Assembly: GCA_017506865.1 (NCBI GenBank)
Contig: JAFCMP010000035.1
Coordinates: forward strand, 310,001 to 374,000
Reading direction: 5' to 3'
Source: Tribonema minus
Lineage: Eukaryota > Sar > Xanthophyceae > Tribonematales > Tribonemataceae
Length of the DNA stretch: 64,000 bases
Numbering within the stretch: position 1 is the first letter of the stretch; each line of letters begins with the position of its first letter. The notes beneath the pieces were generated by a model. It saw only the letters and a program-made list of their open reading frames with translations. It had not been told where the DNA came from and did no database searches. The position numbers were made by a program, and so were the translations under genes. Below are positions 35,001-47,245 of this stretch, piece by piece.

Positions 35001-37168
35001 GCCTCTGGGCGTCGCAGGCCGCGCCGCCGACCGCGGCGCCGCTGCTGCCGCGGCCGCAGCCGCAGCCGTCTCCACGGGCCGCAGCGACCGAGGCGACGTC
35101 AGAGGTGTGCTGCCGCGTGGCGATGGTGCTGCCGCTGCGGCGGCGGCGGTGAACCCTGCGCCCTGCGATGGCGCACGCAGCGCCGCCGCGTCTTGTGCGT
35201 CGAGGGGGCGTTGGCGCTGCGGGGGGGGGTTCGCGGGGGGCGCCACGCGGGGAGGGGGGGCGTGCTGCGTGGCGCCGCTGAGCGGCGGCGCCGCTGCGCG
35301 CGCGGCGTCGCGCGGCGTCTCGTGCGCGCGCGACTGGAACGGATAGATCTGCGGCAGTAGCAGCGACAGACAGTGGGTGATTTTGTCATACTATTGGAGC
35401 ACGCACTGAGCCCAATCGTGCTCACGGAAGCACGGCGGCGGCAGCGGCGCATCGCTGAAGCGGGCCGCTTGCACTGCAGGTGTCGAAGCTCGCGGCGCCG
35501 TGCTTGCGGGCACTGTGCATGCGCAGCCGTGTGCAGCGGGTGCCGCGACACGCCAACTATGCATGTACCCCCGCCAACGCAGGCCCCCCAGGGTGTTTTC
35601 ATCCCCCCCGCCACACACCCGCTCGGCGGGACACTCCTCCCGCCCCCCCTGCGTTGTGCGCGCGGTGCTTGTGCTCGCTGCAAATTTATCTTGTTTCACC
35701 GCGGAACAGCAGGCACACGCAAAGCCGCACGCTTAACACGACGCGCTGCCGCCGGCGCGGCACCCCGCGCAACGCACCTTGCTGTCGCGGCTGTCGCGGC
35801 GCGCGCCGCCGCCCGTCCCATCGCGCGGCACGCGTATCGGCGACGCGCCGGCAGGAAACCCCCCCGCTGCCCCCTCCGCCGCCGCCCCCCGCGACACGGG
35901 TATCGCACGCCCCATCACCGATTTCAGACGCGATGTTACAGAGGGCCGTCGCCCGCCGGGCTGCGCCGCCGGCGCCGCCGCTGCCGCCGCTGCCGCCGCC
36001 GCCGCCGCCGCGTCGGGGGGGCCATACACATCATCGTATGGCGACCGCTCCGTGGAGGGGCGCGGGCGCGCGTTGCGCTCCTGCGCATGCGTGGGAGACG
36101 AGCCGGCTCATGAGCGAGGGGGGCTTGCTGCGAATGCGCAATGTCACTGCTTGACCGGGCCTCTCTCAAGCGAGCCGCGCGGTGCAGCCAGAGATGCGCG
36201 AAGGGGCGAGGGGCCGCGCCGCGCGCGAGCTTCTGAGTCTGCGCAGCGCAGGGGCGCGCCTCTCGCCCGCGGCGGCGCCGATCGGCCAGCGCAACCTGCT
36301 CGACCACGCCAGGACATGACGGCTCACAAGGCTGCTGACTTGTATACGCGCCATACGGCATCAGAGCAGAGTGCTGACGACCTGTCATCCCAGGAACAGG
36401 GGTACGGACCTTATAGTACGGCTCGGCATTCGTGCCTGCGACGTCCATCCTGCGATGGTCGCGACCATGCTCCTGTCTGCGGTCCGATCGCCGCTCATCC
36501 GCGCGCATCGTCGCACCTGCTGCCGCCTCCGCCGCCCCAGCTCCCGTGCTGCCGCTGCTGCTGCTGCCGCGGCTCCCGGCGCTGGACACGCGGTTGCTGC
36601 CGCGGCTGCTGCTGCGGCTGCTGAGGTAGTAGTCACGTCCGCTGCCGATGCCGCCGTTGTTTCCGCTGCCGATTCTGCTGACCCCGCCAGTGTAAGCGGC
36701 GCTGCCGTTATCTCTACCAGCGCTCCCGGCAGTGTCCCCGCTGCTGCCAGCGCCGCCGTAATGGCTGCTGCTGAACGCGCCGCCGCCGCCGCCATGGCGC
36801 ATGGTGTCGTCGCCGTTGCGATGCGCGCGTAGCTGCGATGAGCGTGGAGCGTAGGCGCTGCTGCTGGTGCTGCTGCTGCTGCTGCGCGCAGTGTTCAGCG
36901 TTGAAGTCTCGCCCATGGGCCTGAGATTGAGGTTTCGCATTGGCTGATGCAGGACGCCCGTCCCTCCTCGTGGCGCAACGCCGTAGATGGAGTGCTGGCC
37001 AGCAGGCCTCTCAGGTCTCCCATACTTTGAAGAAGGGGTGTCAGCAGCCAGTGCTGCAGGAATGCCCCTGTTGCTGCCAACCCTTCGCAATGCGCCATGA
37101 TCGACAGTCTCGGTTGCGCTGCCGTAAGAAGGACGCCGGCTGGTACGAGATGAAGACCCCCCGTACAT
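30354..37168 (-). CDS. Ubiquitin-specific protease (USP, peptidase C19), 8 exons
   Basis: Exons: 37168-36410, 36080-35778, 35348-34524, 33829-33648, 32863-32720, 32121-31890, 31682-31492, 30597-30354. All phases agree, giving 2880 nt (959 residues). Residues 1 to about 580 are Ser/Gly/Ala-rich and probably disordered. The catalytic domain follows: Cys box GLQNLGNTCFMNACLQCL with the nucleophile at about Cys594, QQD-like box GYAQHDCQEFMR, FFLDGLAEDLHR, a Cys pair CGTCG paired with CERC to make the usual zinc ribbon, PPVLVVHLKRFQ, and His box GGGHYTAHAQ (about His908) ending in SYVLLYRLR. The core resembles the USP2/USP21/USP8 group. It cleaves ubiquitin from proteins, and no catalytic residue is missing. 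A GGC-encoded Gly run near 31.95 kb inserts a loop between the zinc pairs. The ATG at 37168 is chosen because an upstream in-frame TAG closes the frame. Confidence 0.88.
33614..33646 (-). repeat. Telomere-like tract forming a USP 5' splice site
   Basis: The intron after the QEFM exon begins GTGGGTTAGGGCTAGGG on the transcript strand and continues with more degenerate TTAGGG units, so donor and tract overlap. Confidence 0.85.
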
Positions 37169-37915
37169 GTTGACCGTTGCGGAGACCTTCGGCAGCCCAC
37201 TGTATATGCGGTGTCGGCGACAATGGCACTAGTACTGCTACCGTCATGCCGGAGCACACAACATGCCGATGCCCTGGCTGGTCTGGTTCGGCGACGTCAG
37301 CATCTAACTGCCATCTCTGATGCCTGCACCCCTCAGGCGTTTCCTTATAACGTCAGCTTACTGTGAACACGAGCTTTCAAAAGCAGTACGGTTATGTTAT
37401 CAGGATATCCAGCGCCACGCAGGCTGACGATGATGTTGGCACTGGTGAAGGTAGAGAAATGTTGCTGCTTGTGGAAGAGCTGGTCTAGCTCGCATGCGCC
37501 GTCACCAACACGACTCTGCTTCCCGCCACGCCCATTTACTGCACAGAGACCACACTGGACGAGCTTTCGGTGGTGTTGGTGTGCACGCACTCGATGGCAA
37601 ACGCGGTTCGCGATGGCAAAAATCAACGGTTACCAAAGATTGCGACTCTGACTTTTGTCGCAGGGACTCGCCGTAAAAAAAGTCGTGTCGACTTTTGATC
37701 CGCGGCGGGCAGCAACTGAGAACGACGAGAGAGAGCGTATCGGCCGCTATACCTGATCCTTCTTGTCCATAGTAGCGGAGAGGCGTTTCGTCAGCTGCAG
37801 AGGGTCGCTGCTGGTGCCTCGAAGTGGATCCTGTTTTGGCCGCATCGGCTCCTGCGCCAGCATATGGTTTGTCAGGCATACGACTGAAGTGCGAGCAAGT
37901 GTATATCTGGAGCTG
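37169..37915. promoter_or_regulatory. Divergent intergenic region between USP and peptidase-like genes
   Basis: About 750 bp between two head-to-head start codons. The middle is AT-richer (37.33-37.75 kb). No coding exon is supported and no single motif stands out. It presumably carries both promoters and 5' UTRs. Confidence 0.45.
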
Positions 37916-40900
37916 ATGGAAAGGCGAGCGACCGCCTCTCCTAGTCTGCTGCTGCTGGGTGTGCTGCTCTTTGCGCTCGCTCGGAACTCATCGTCATCAT
38001 CCACAAACCCCGACGAGGAAATTGGCACCATGACCTGCGATGAAATCGTGGCACGGAGTGCAGTGGACAGCCCAGAGTGCGAGGTGAGTGCCTACTCAGC
38101 AATCCGCAACGCTCGGCTATCAACAGAGGCTGTTTGACTCGGCAAATCGCCTGAGCCTTAGGCTGGGGATATCCGCGGCGGCTACACGCAGATTTCTTCA
38201 CACTCTCGGCTCTGCTAGGTCTGCGTGTACAGCTGTTTCATGTCGCACTCCCCCTGCCGAACTACGACTGTCTTGCTGATTTGTACTGGACAGCTGTGTG
38301 AAATTCAATTTACTCATCGCCTTTGCAACTTGCTTTTTAAAACGCAGCTCGCTACACAGGAAGGCTACCTTCAAGTCGCATCGGGAGGCTCGCTACCCAC
38401 ATCTGACAAAGAAGAGAGCAATGCCATCTACTGGAAAGTGAGTTTGGCCACCTGTTCTGGTGCAAGACAGGATGCCCTAGTCAAGGATTGCCGCAGCCAT
38501 CACCTGAGTGTCGCCAGTGAATCATAATGACTGTGCAAAGATGTGTTTTAAACAGGTGCCTGCTTACACAAACTGGTTTTTGCCTAAGGCGCCACACATG
38601 CGATGTAGAATGCGTTCATTTTAGCTGCAAGTGAGCTACGAACGGTGCAGGAATCACCGCTCCTCCTGGTATTCTAGGATAATCTTTGGTGTAGACATTT
38701 ACTTGCAAACAATCGTTCATCGTGTGTAGCTTACATTTGTCGGATCGCTTACCTCACAACGAGTCGTTCTCCCCCCTCGCCTCACACAGGAACACTGGGA
38801 CAGCGGGCAGGATCCGGCAAAGACCATGCCGCTACTGGTGGTGAACGGAGGTGAGTGCGCGTGTGCTGCTTGTTTGCGCTATGTCGAGCGGCAGCGCCGC
38901 CGCTGTGGCAGCAGACTGAGTCACTGCTACTCACTGCCGCAGATAGCACCCCCAAGTCCACCTGTGGTCACGGCGGCGACGGCATTCTGATGCAATGTTC
39001 GCGCCAATGTCGTGGTGTCTTTATCACAAGTAACGCTACAGTGCCAGTGCACGCAGTGATGCCTCTTTGGCACCACACCTCCCATTTCACAATCGCCACC
39101 TGTGGATGCTAGGTCTTGACCCGCTCAGAATGGTTTGTTTCACGTTGCACTGCCAGCTGCGGGCATCAGACTGCAAAACTGTGGCCAGCCCCTGTGCAGC
39201 TCAGCATAAGCAACTTCTCTCCGACCGGCGTTTAGCAAAGGCTTTGGCAATCGCACATCACGCCATCAGCGCGCCAGTCATATTGCCCTCTGCCGCGGTG
39301 CCAACGCCGTGCCCCCCCCCCCCCCCGCCGCCGCCGCCGCCTGTGTTGCAGGCCCCGGAGGTTCGCACGACTACCTGCTGCCGCTGCGGTACCTGGCGTG
39401 CAGAGCGTCGCCGAGCGGGACGCGGTACAGGATCATCTTCTACGACCAGGTGCGCGCGCCGCGTGTTGAAGTATTGATGTTGAAGTTGTACAGTTGGGCA
39501 GCGTCTCGGCGGTGACGCGCGGGAGCTGCTTGTGGCGCATGCGCTGGCGAGCGTCGTCAGCGCCAGCAGCTGCCGTCATGGGGCGCCTGCGCTTCTGCAG
39601 TTGGCAGTAGAACATGTCAAACGTCGTGCTCAACACCTTGGCCTTTGGACTGCGGCCATGGACATGCTCACTTCACAGCACGGCCACCATCACCTGTGCA
39701 TGTACGAGTGAGTGACGCCGCACGCGCCAGCTTTTGTTTCATCGGCGCTGCAATCAGACCATACATTTGCATCCAGATCGCAGACGACGAGGCAGGTAAC
39801 AGTGATGCGCTGCTGGAGTGAGCCACGTCCTCATACGCCACAATGCACATGCAGTTCCTGAAGGCGACTACCGCGCTTGTGCAAAGCGTCCTGCCGTCAG
39901 TCAAAACACTGTTTGCTGGGTCTATGCATCACCGTGCCAGCATGGGTAGGTATCACCGTGCCACCACGGCACGTCACCTCCCGCCACGCCCCACGCTCCC
40001 GCCGTCACCCCTGCTTCTTTTTTTGTCTTACCGCTTCTTTCGCAACGGCGGCGGTGTTGGCGACTGACTGCTCACTTGTCATTGGCGGCGGCGGCGGCGG
40101 TGGCGGTGGCGGTGCGGGCGGGGCTGTGCTGTTGGCGGCGGCGGCGACGGGAGCAGCTGGGGTCGGGCAAGTCGTCTGAAAAGCCGACGGGGGAGCCACA
40201 GGTGGCGACGACGCCCAGCGTGTGGTACCTGACGGCGGAGCTGCAGGCGGTGGTGCAGGTGCGTCGCTGCTTGCGGTTCAGGGCTAGGGGGGTTGGCGCT
40301 GATTCAGTTCGTTGCAGAGGTGATTGCTGTCGGCGCCACTCCCGCTGCATGGCGTGCCACGTGTTGTTGGTGGATGTGGTATGCAATAGAGTTTGTGAAG
40401 GCTGTCATTAGCTCACTATGTCGTCTACTGATGCAACGTTTGGCACATCGTGCTGTTGTCTACTATTGATCCGGAGCATGTGAATGAGGCGATCCCTCCC
40501 AGTAGATTGGAGGCAACACTCTTTGAAGTCTTAACCTCTTAAAGCCAATTCGAGCAAGTCTGCCATGATTGGATAATGTGTGCCGGACATGAGGAGACGC
40601 CAACAAAGGAATGCTGCAGGAATCCAAATGCATTGCAAAGAGGAACCATTTACTTACGAGGCCACTGCTCTTGTCTTAGACGGCCACTTCATGTATGATG
40701 GAAGTAGTGATTTCACATAAACTCGTCGTGCAGCAACATGCTTCTTGGGCGCAAACCCCGAGTATCAAAACTTCAACTCAAGGTCTGCGCATGAACATAA
40801 CCCTACATAATCATAACCCTCAGAGTTGCCCCAGAGCTGATGCTGGTGAATCTAAGGCTTAGTATCCCCCATCTGATACCTTTATGCAATACAGCGCCTT

Positions 40901-43900
40901 ACTGTTCCTAAGATTGAGTGCGATAAAGCAAGTACATCAGCTACAAAGCTAGTTAGTACATGCGCACAGTGGCAGCAGTCAAGAAGAGTCCGCTACAACA
41001 ACTGCGTTGTTGTCGTGATGATAGGGATTACTCATTTCCGCAAGTGCTGCTGGTGCTGTTGGCGATTTGCTGTCAAGTGCCACTGCACTCTGCGCCACAT
41101 GAACGAAGTCCAAATAGCAGGTTGTGCTGTACGCTGCTCTCTTGTCACTTATCGAGTTGTCGTGCGTGATGCAGTGTTCTTATTGCCGATCTTAACAGCT
41201 TCATAGAGCAGCAATGACACATAGGATATACGGCCTCCCTTGGGGTCTTCATACAGACAAGCCCATGAGTAGCAATGAAGCAGCTGCCGAGCAGCGCTGT
41301 CGGCATTTGTTGCCAGGCCCAGTGATCGCTGAACGTCCCCGTGCGCATGCAAGCAACCTTTCCTGCCATTCAGACACCTAGCTAGGATAAACTTGAAGTA
41401 ATATATGACTTCTCAAAGCGTTTTGGCCTCAAGCGGCTGCGCAGCAGCGCTGTTGTTGTGGTCACTTCGGGACAGCGACAGCATTCATCCCCCAAAAATT
41501 AAAGCACGTGCCCTTGGGCATGGGTGTGTGTGCCAACTCAATCTCTTGTGCAGACTGCGCCTGCAGCGCGCAATGCCTGTTAACAGTGGCAGAGACAGGC
41601 GGTTGCAGCAATTCACAAGTAGGATAACGCCATAATGGTCAGTGATGGCAAGGTGCACTTTTGATTCTACCATCTAGATTTCAATTTCAATGCAACCTCA
41701 GACTCTCATGTATGCTCTGTCACGAGCGCGCAGCACAGTTACGACCAAACCGCGACAGGTTATGAGCGGGATCTGAAGCGCTGATTCTCATGCATCCGGT
41801 CCCACTGCAGGGCGTGGTGCTGGCCAAGAACAGCGGGCCGTTTCATCTGCTGGGGCAGGGGTTTGGGGGGCTCATAGCGCTGTCGTACGCGACAACGTAC
41901 CCCGCCTTCACGCAGGAGAAGGTGAGCGCGCTCGCATTCAGGCCCATGTATGTGTGCCCGGACATATCGAGCGCGTTTTATCTTACGTCTAGGGGCGTCT
42001 TCTCCTGCGACTGGTGCACACGGTGCAACGGCGCCTGCGCTGGACGTTGGCGCGCACAACACGCAGTTCTGTAGCCTCTCTCCATCTCTTCCATGCACAG
42101 ACACGGCCGAGTGGCAAGGCGACGTTTCTGAGCCGCGGCGCACGATGCGACAGAGTAGGCGCTGGGGCGTGCAGATGGGGTCGCTGCACATCATTTCACT
42201 CGCATGCGGCGGCGCGGTTCGTGCGCCACACGCTGCACCTATATGCCTGACCTGCCGTTGGCGGCGCAGCGAGTTCATTCATGGCTACCGAGGCCACGCG
42301 GCGCATGTGCGCTGCCCCCCGCGTGCGCCGCTGCGATCGCTCCGCGCTAGAGGGAGGTGTTGGATGTAGAGATTCAAGTGCTTCCAGGACGAGCTCACTG
42401 CGCAGAATATGCCATGATACAATAATTTGCCAGATACGTCGTTCTCGCGCATTTGACCATGCGTCGCCATGCAACCCAGCTATTGCTCAACTCGAGCATG
42501 TGCGTGCTCGGCGCGCCCGCTGCGTCTGTGGGCTCATGCTTTCTGGTTCTCCGTGCATTCCTGCACTCTGAACGCACTTCTAGTCGAAGTAGCATTTCCA
42601 CCAGCCGCTAACGCACCTTTACGCATGGAGCGGTGAGGTGACGCTGACTCTGCCTACATGCACACCCCCTCCGTCCCGCAGATGGCCAGCCTGATCCTGT
42701 CGAGCCCCGCGGCGCCAAACGTCCGCGACATCGCGGAGGGCGTGGTGGCCAACATGAAGGTGAGCGCTGCTGCGGCTTCTGCGTGATGTTTGATGATGCT
42801 CAACCAGATGGTGAGCGCTGCATTGTGGCTCAGGTCCAATGTGATCAGTGCAGGTCTTTAAGTAGTGGTGGCCAACATGAGGGTGCGCGCAGCCGCGGCG
42901 TCCGCGCAAGATGATGTCGATGATGCTCAACGCATCTAGCAACCGCCCCGTGCGGCTCACTGGTGACGCGCTGCACGCGGGCGTGGCTGCGCGACAGCAG
43001 GGCGTGCGCGCGCGGGATGTGCAGCTCCGCCCCACCTCCATGCATGCGCTGAGGCTGAAGCTGCAAGCCAGAACGGCGCAGCAGTTCGCCCTCCCCGTCT
43101 CATGATTTGCCTGCAAGCGTTGTGGGCGGCGCATCAGATCTCGCCAGCTCCTGTCCCACCTGCTTATTTATAAGTATGTATTCTCTCTCCTGCTGCGTTG
43201 GCACGTTTGGCAAGTCAGTGGCGGGTCGCTGCTATCCACCGTCGTCGTCGTCTTATGCCACTGCCAGCTCATTTCATCTGTCGTGTGCGCTTTGGTCTCT
43301 GTTGTGTGATCCCACTGCAGGCCCAGATGCCAGCGCTGTATTTCCAAGTCCTGATGAGCGGGAATACATCGGACCCGGCATGGGATGTGAGTTTTACATT
43401 CTGTTACACATGCAGTTCAACCTACTGTTCAAGCTGTTCTGCCAGCGTCTGCGCAGTGTCTGTTAACTACAACTTTGAGGCGATCCTATCTGGAGGCACC
43501 TTCGACCGAAGCCGCCGCGCCAGGCGTTCACACCAGTTGAGCGCTGCCATGCATGCATTTGGTGTCGTAGACTGTGTGCGCTGCGACGGCGACGTGCAAT
43601 AGCTGGAGAGCAGTCTCGCCGCTGCCGCTACTGTGCCATGTGCTCCATGCCGCTAATATCAGATTGTGTGTGGGCTTGCAGGCCGTGCGCACAGGTCGCC
43701 ACGTGCACAATTGCGTAACGCGATACGCGCAAGGCTGTCTTAAGCATCCATGAGCGCCTGACGTGCTGACATCGCGTATGAGCGCTTATCTTTGGGTCTG
43801 GCTGGGGCTGGGGTCAGGTTGGCGTAGGCTTGTACCGCTGGCCACCAAGAATTACAGATGGTGCTGCACCGGCGCGTGCATCGTTCGCTGAGCTCTTTCC

Positions 43901-46900
43901 TGCGCAGCGGCATCGCGGCGCTGTGTGACCGCCATTCACCGGCTCGGCGGAGGCAACGCAAGCATCGGTCAGCTCTGATGGTCGCGATTGTGCTGCATGC
44001 GCCGCCGCCGCAATTCCCGCTGCGCGCGGTGCAGAACTGCCTTGTATAAAGTCGGGCTCACGCCTGCGCGGCGCCATGCGCTCTGTGCTTCACCTCAACG
44101 CGTTCGACGCCATTGAGCAGCGCGCAGAAGCGGGCACGCGCGCCAGCCAGCCTCGACCGCTGCCGATGGCGCTGCACATGCCGCCGCCGCCGCCACCTGC
44201 CTGCTGCTGCCTCTCGATGTCCACAGCTGCTGCGCGCGGCATCGCGTTCGCGCCTGCGCATCACCGCGTGCGCTATGCTGTGTCTGACGCGCGGACCCCC
44301 CCCCCCCCCCCCCCCTCACGGCGACCCCGTCCCCCTCCCTGCGCAGGACGCGCTGGCCAACTACAACAACCAGATGGTGCTGCGCCTCACGCCGACGCCC
44401 GACTGCGTCCTCGCGACGGACGCCGCCAGCAGCTACCGCATGCGCAAGGCGCTGTGGGGCGTGCAGCCGTGGAAGCTCACGGGCAACGCCGCCGCCGTCG
44501 ACCTCACGCCGGACCTGCCGCGGGTGAGCGCGCTCGACGCCGTTTGCTCTCGGCGCAGTCGTGGTTACGTCATCATAGCAGTGCGCCCACGATACTCGAC
44601 GATAGCTCCTAATGGAACCCTGCCGCGCGTGAGCGCCGCGACGCCGTTCTGCCTCGGCGCAGTTCAGTTGCAGCCTTACAGGCGCAGCAGTGTGTCAGCG
44701 ATGACCTCGTAGCGAAACAGCGTAGGCGTGGCTGAGGAAGGACAGCGGCAGCAGCTGTGTTGTGTCTGCGCCACGCACAAAACGAGGCGCCATGCTCTGT
44801 CGCGCGCAGGCGCTGGCCTGTAGCTGCGCAGCAAAGCAGCGCTGGTGCTATGGAATGCACAGCACAGCAGCATTGCCGCACCGCTTTGCCTGCCACGCCA
44901 TGATTTGTAAAGTGGAGGAGCTTCCAACAACGTGTTGAAGACATGCTCAACTACTTGGTACCGCAGCCATCAGCTGCTGCCACTCTGTGTGTGCGGTGCG
45001 CTGCAGGTGAAGTGGCGCACTGGCCCTGCGCCAATGTACCCCGGCCAGCAGCAAACACCACTGCAGTGTGTCATTGTGCGCAGCGATGGTGAACGCAGGG
45101 GCTCGCCCTGTGTAATCTTCGCTCCTCACCGCTCTTGTCTTGGAATTTGCAGCCCTGCCGCTGCGTGCCGCGCAGCATCTCACTCTCGCAGTGTCTCCCG
45201 ACACCCCCCCCCCCTGCAGATCCTGGTGCCAGTGTACGCGTACCTCGGCCAGCACGACGAGTACCCTCAGGCGACGCTGGGGGAGCTCAGGTATGCCAGC
45301 TGCGTCCCAGTGCTCAGCAGGCATTTTTTACATCAACTCTCTCTCGCTCAGGCCGCAGACGCAGATAAAGTTCCAGATGACCAGCGTCGTTGTCAAAAAG
45401 GGGGCTGCCAGAGTCTATACCTTGCCACACAGTGTCTCAGTGCCCAGTGATGATGATCGCCTGTAGGTACATTGGGTAGGTATGTTGTGGAGCGATGCGC
45501 GGTGCGCTGCCGCAACGCTGCCACGCGACGCGACGCACGGGCGGCACCCCTGCGATGCATCACGTTGTGATTGAGCAGGCGCGCTTGCTCCCGCGCTTAG
45601 TGGGCGTCAAAAGGCCTGATTCGAGCAGCAAGTCCCGCCAAGTACCACTATGGACAGAAGCAAATTGCTGCTTGTGTAGCACAATCTGCACACGGCACGC
45701 CACTGCACAGCCGGTGATGATGCCAGCATTAACACATGGAGTGTACGGTTGCACGCACTCCCCCGCAGTTTTGTCCCTGGGCGAGCACTGCTGCTCCCAA
45801 AAAGTGCCATTGATTGCAAAACCAGACTCCATGAGGCAAAGAGTGCATCTGAACTTGATGATCTGTTGCTTGGTGCCCTTACTTTCGGTCTGTTCTCAGT
45901 CCACAGGGCTCACTGGCTAAGTTTCCATTGATTGTACGACCCTGATTGCATTATAGTCGTGATGGCATCGCTGCAAGGTGCTGCGGCAACTCCAGCCACG
46001 AGCTGGGTGTTGCCTTCGTTTGTAGCACCGCTCATCCGCAGCGTGATCTCACTGATGCAGGCGGAGGAAACAGACGTATTCCCCCAGCAGCAGCGCCAGC
46101 ACAAGCACAGTATCTGACGCTGACGTACCTCTGTCGCGCCACAGCACGGTTGAGCAGCTTCAGTGCCGCACGGTTGAGCAGCTTCAGTGCCGCATGCTCT
46201 CAGGCACTGGCACCGCTCACCAAGTGCTTGGAGCCGTGCAAACCATGCTGGTGTGAAGAAGTGCGATGTGCAGGCCACAACCCTGCTGGCATCCCTTGTT
46301 TGTACGCGCTGCTGCTGCTGCCGCTGCGCGCTCTGACCGCGGCCCTGCTCTGCGCGCGCTTTGCAACGCGGTGCTGCCCTGCAGCGGCGGCACGACGCAC
46401 ATCCCCTGGATCCACACGGAGGTGGTGCCCGACGCTGGCCACCTGACGCACATTGACAACTTTGCCTACGTCTACAGGTATGTGTTCGTGCGGCTGAGAT
46501 GATCGTATGTTTGTAAACAGCTGACGCCATTCGCGCACAAGATGCTGAAGAAAGCCGCATGCGCGTGCATGTACATGTGATCTCAGGTGTCAGCAACACT
46601 CTCTTTGCTGCTCTGGCGCAAGTACAGACCGTTTTCGAATGGAGTCACAGCGGATGAGAACATCTAGTCAGCAGATGCGTGCTTCTGCTCGCCTCTATCG
46701 TCCGAACACTCAAGTGCTGTAATTCAGGACGCCCAGCACACACAGTGCACCACACTCCTCTTTCAAGAAAAAGCATCAGGATCCCGCAGTGCATTGCACG
46801 CTCTCACCGACACACCGCCCCTCACGCGCCTGTGCGCCGCAGCGGCTTGAACAAGTGGCTTGACGACACCGACAGCCAGCCGTACTTCCAGATGCTCGGC

Positions 46901-47245
46901 GGATTTGCGGACGGCGACGGCGGCGGCGCGCGCCCCTGCCGAGAACCGCCGGCCGCGCTGCAAGCGCGGCAGCAGCACGCAGCGGCAGCGGCGGCGGCAG
47001 CGGCAGCAGCAGCAGCGGACGCCGCTGCGCCGTCGCAGCTGCACACGGCTGCCGCCACCCACTTGGCCGCCCGAGATGGCGCTACGGCATCGACGCATCA
47101 CGCGCTGCGGCATGGCGGCGCCGCGGCACATCATAGCCTGGGAGCAATAGCGCTGTTGGCCGTGGTGGCAGCGGCGGCGGCGGTGGCGGGGTGGGTCGCG
47201 AGCGCGCGGCGGCGCCGGCGACAGTACGCCGCGATCGACACCTGA
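37916..47245 (+). CDS. Membrane-anchored proline-iminopeptidase-like alpha/beta hydrolase with Ser-to-Gly nucleophile, 12 exons
   Basis: Exons: 37916-38083, 38348-38437, 38790-38850, 39352-39449, 40157-40258, 41811-41921, 42682-42759, 43321-43386, 44347-44523, 45220-45290, 46385-46477, 46843-47245. All phases agree (1518 nt, 505 residues). A signal peptide (LLLLGVLLFALA) is followed by the family's order of blocks. These are PLLVVNGGPGGSHDYLLPL (oxyanion HGGPG box), FYDQLGSGKS, the nucleophile elbow FHLLGQGFGGLIALSYA, LILSSP, a YNNQM cap, the acid region YLGQHDEYP (about Asp330) and PDAGHLTHID (about His360). Where active enzymes have G-Q-S-W-G-G, this protein has Gly190 (codon GGG at 41859-41861). 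It should lack normal serine hydrolysis unless the base is a sequence error. A C-terminal Ala/His-rich linker leads to a membrane helix (about 472-491) and a basic tail, ARRRRRQ, suggesting type I topology. Peptidase homologues act on N-terminal proline; here a binding or regulatory role is inference. Confidence 0.8.
42742..42935 (+). repeat. Tandem copy of the 3' edge and donor of a peptidase-like exon
   Basis: GTGGTGGCCAACATGA, a splice-donor-like GTGAGCGC or GTGCGCGC, and a trailing GATGATGCTCAAC occur at 42742 and again at 42865. The first is the true end of exon 7. The second is an exon-edge relic in the following intron. Confidence 0.8.
46136..46194 (+). repeat. 25-bp direct tandem duplication in a peptidase-gene intron
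   Basis: GCACGGTTGAGCAGCTTCAG followed by TGCC occurs twice head to tail. Confidence 0.85.

Noticed and set aside
33717-35360. 547-codon plus-strand open frame
   Set aside because: Antisense to the USP exons that carry the Cys and QEFM boxes. Composition is Arg/Ala/Cys noise.
45007-45110. Plus-strand stretch after a CAG, reading VKWRTGPAPMYPGQ
   Set aside because: The peptidase-like exons ending at 44523 and starting at 45220 join directly in phase and match the family without an insert.
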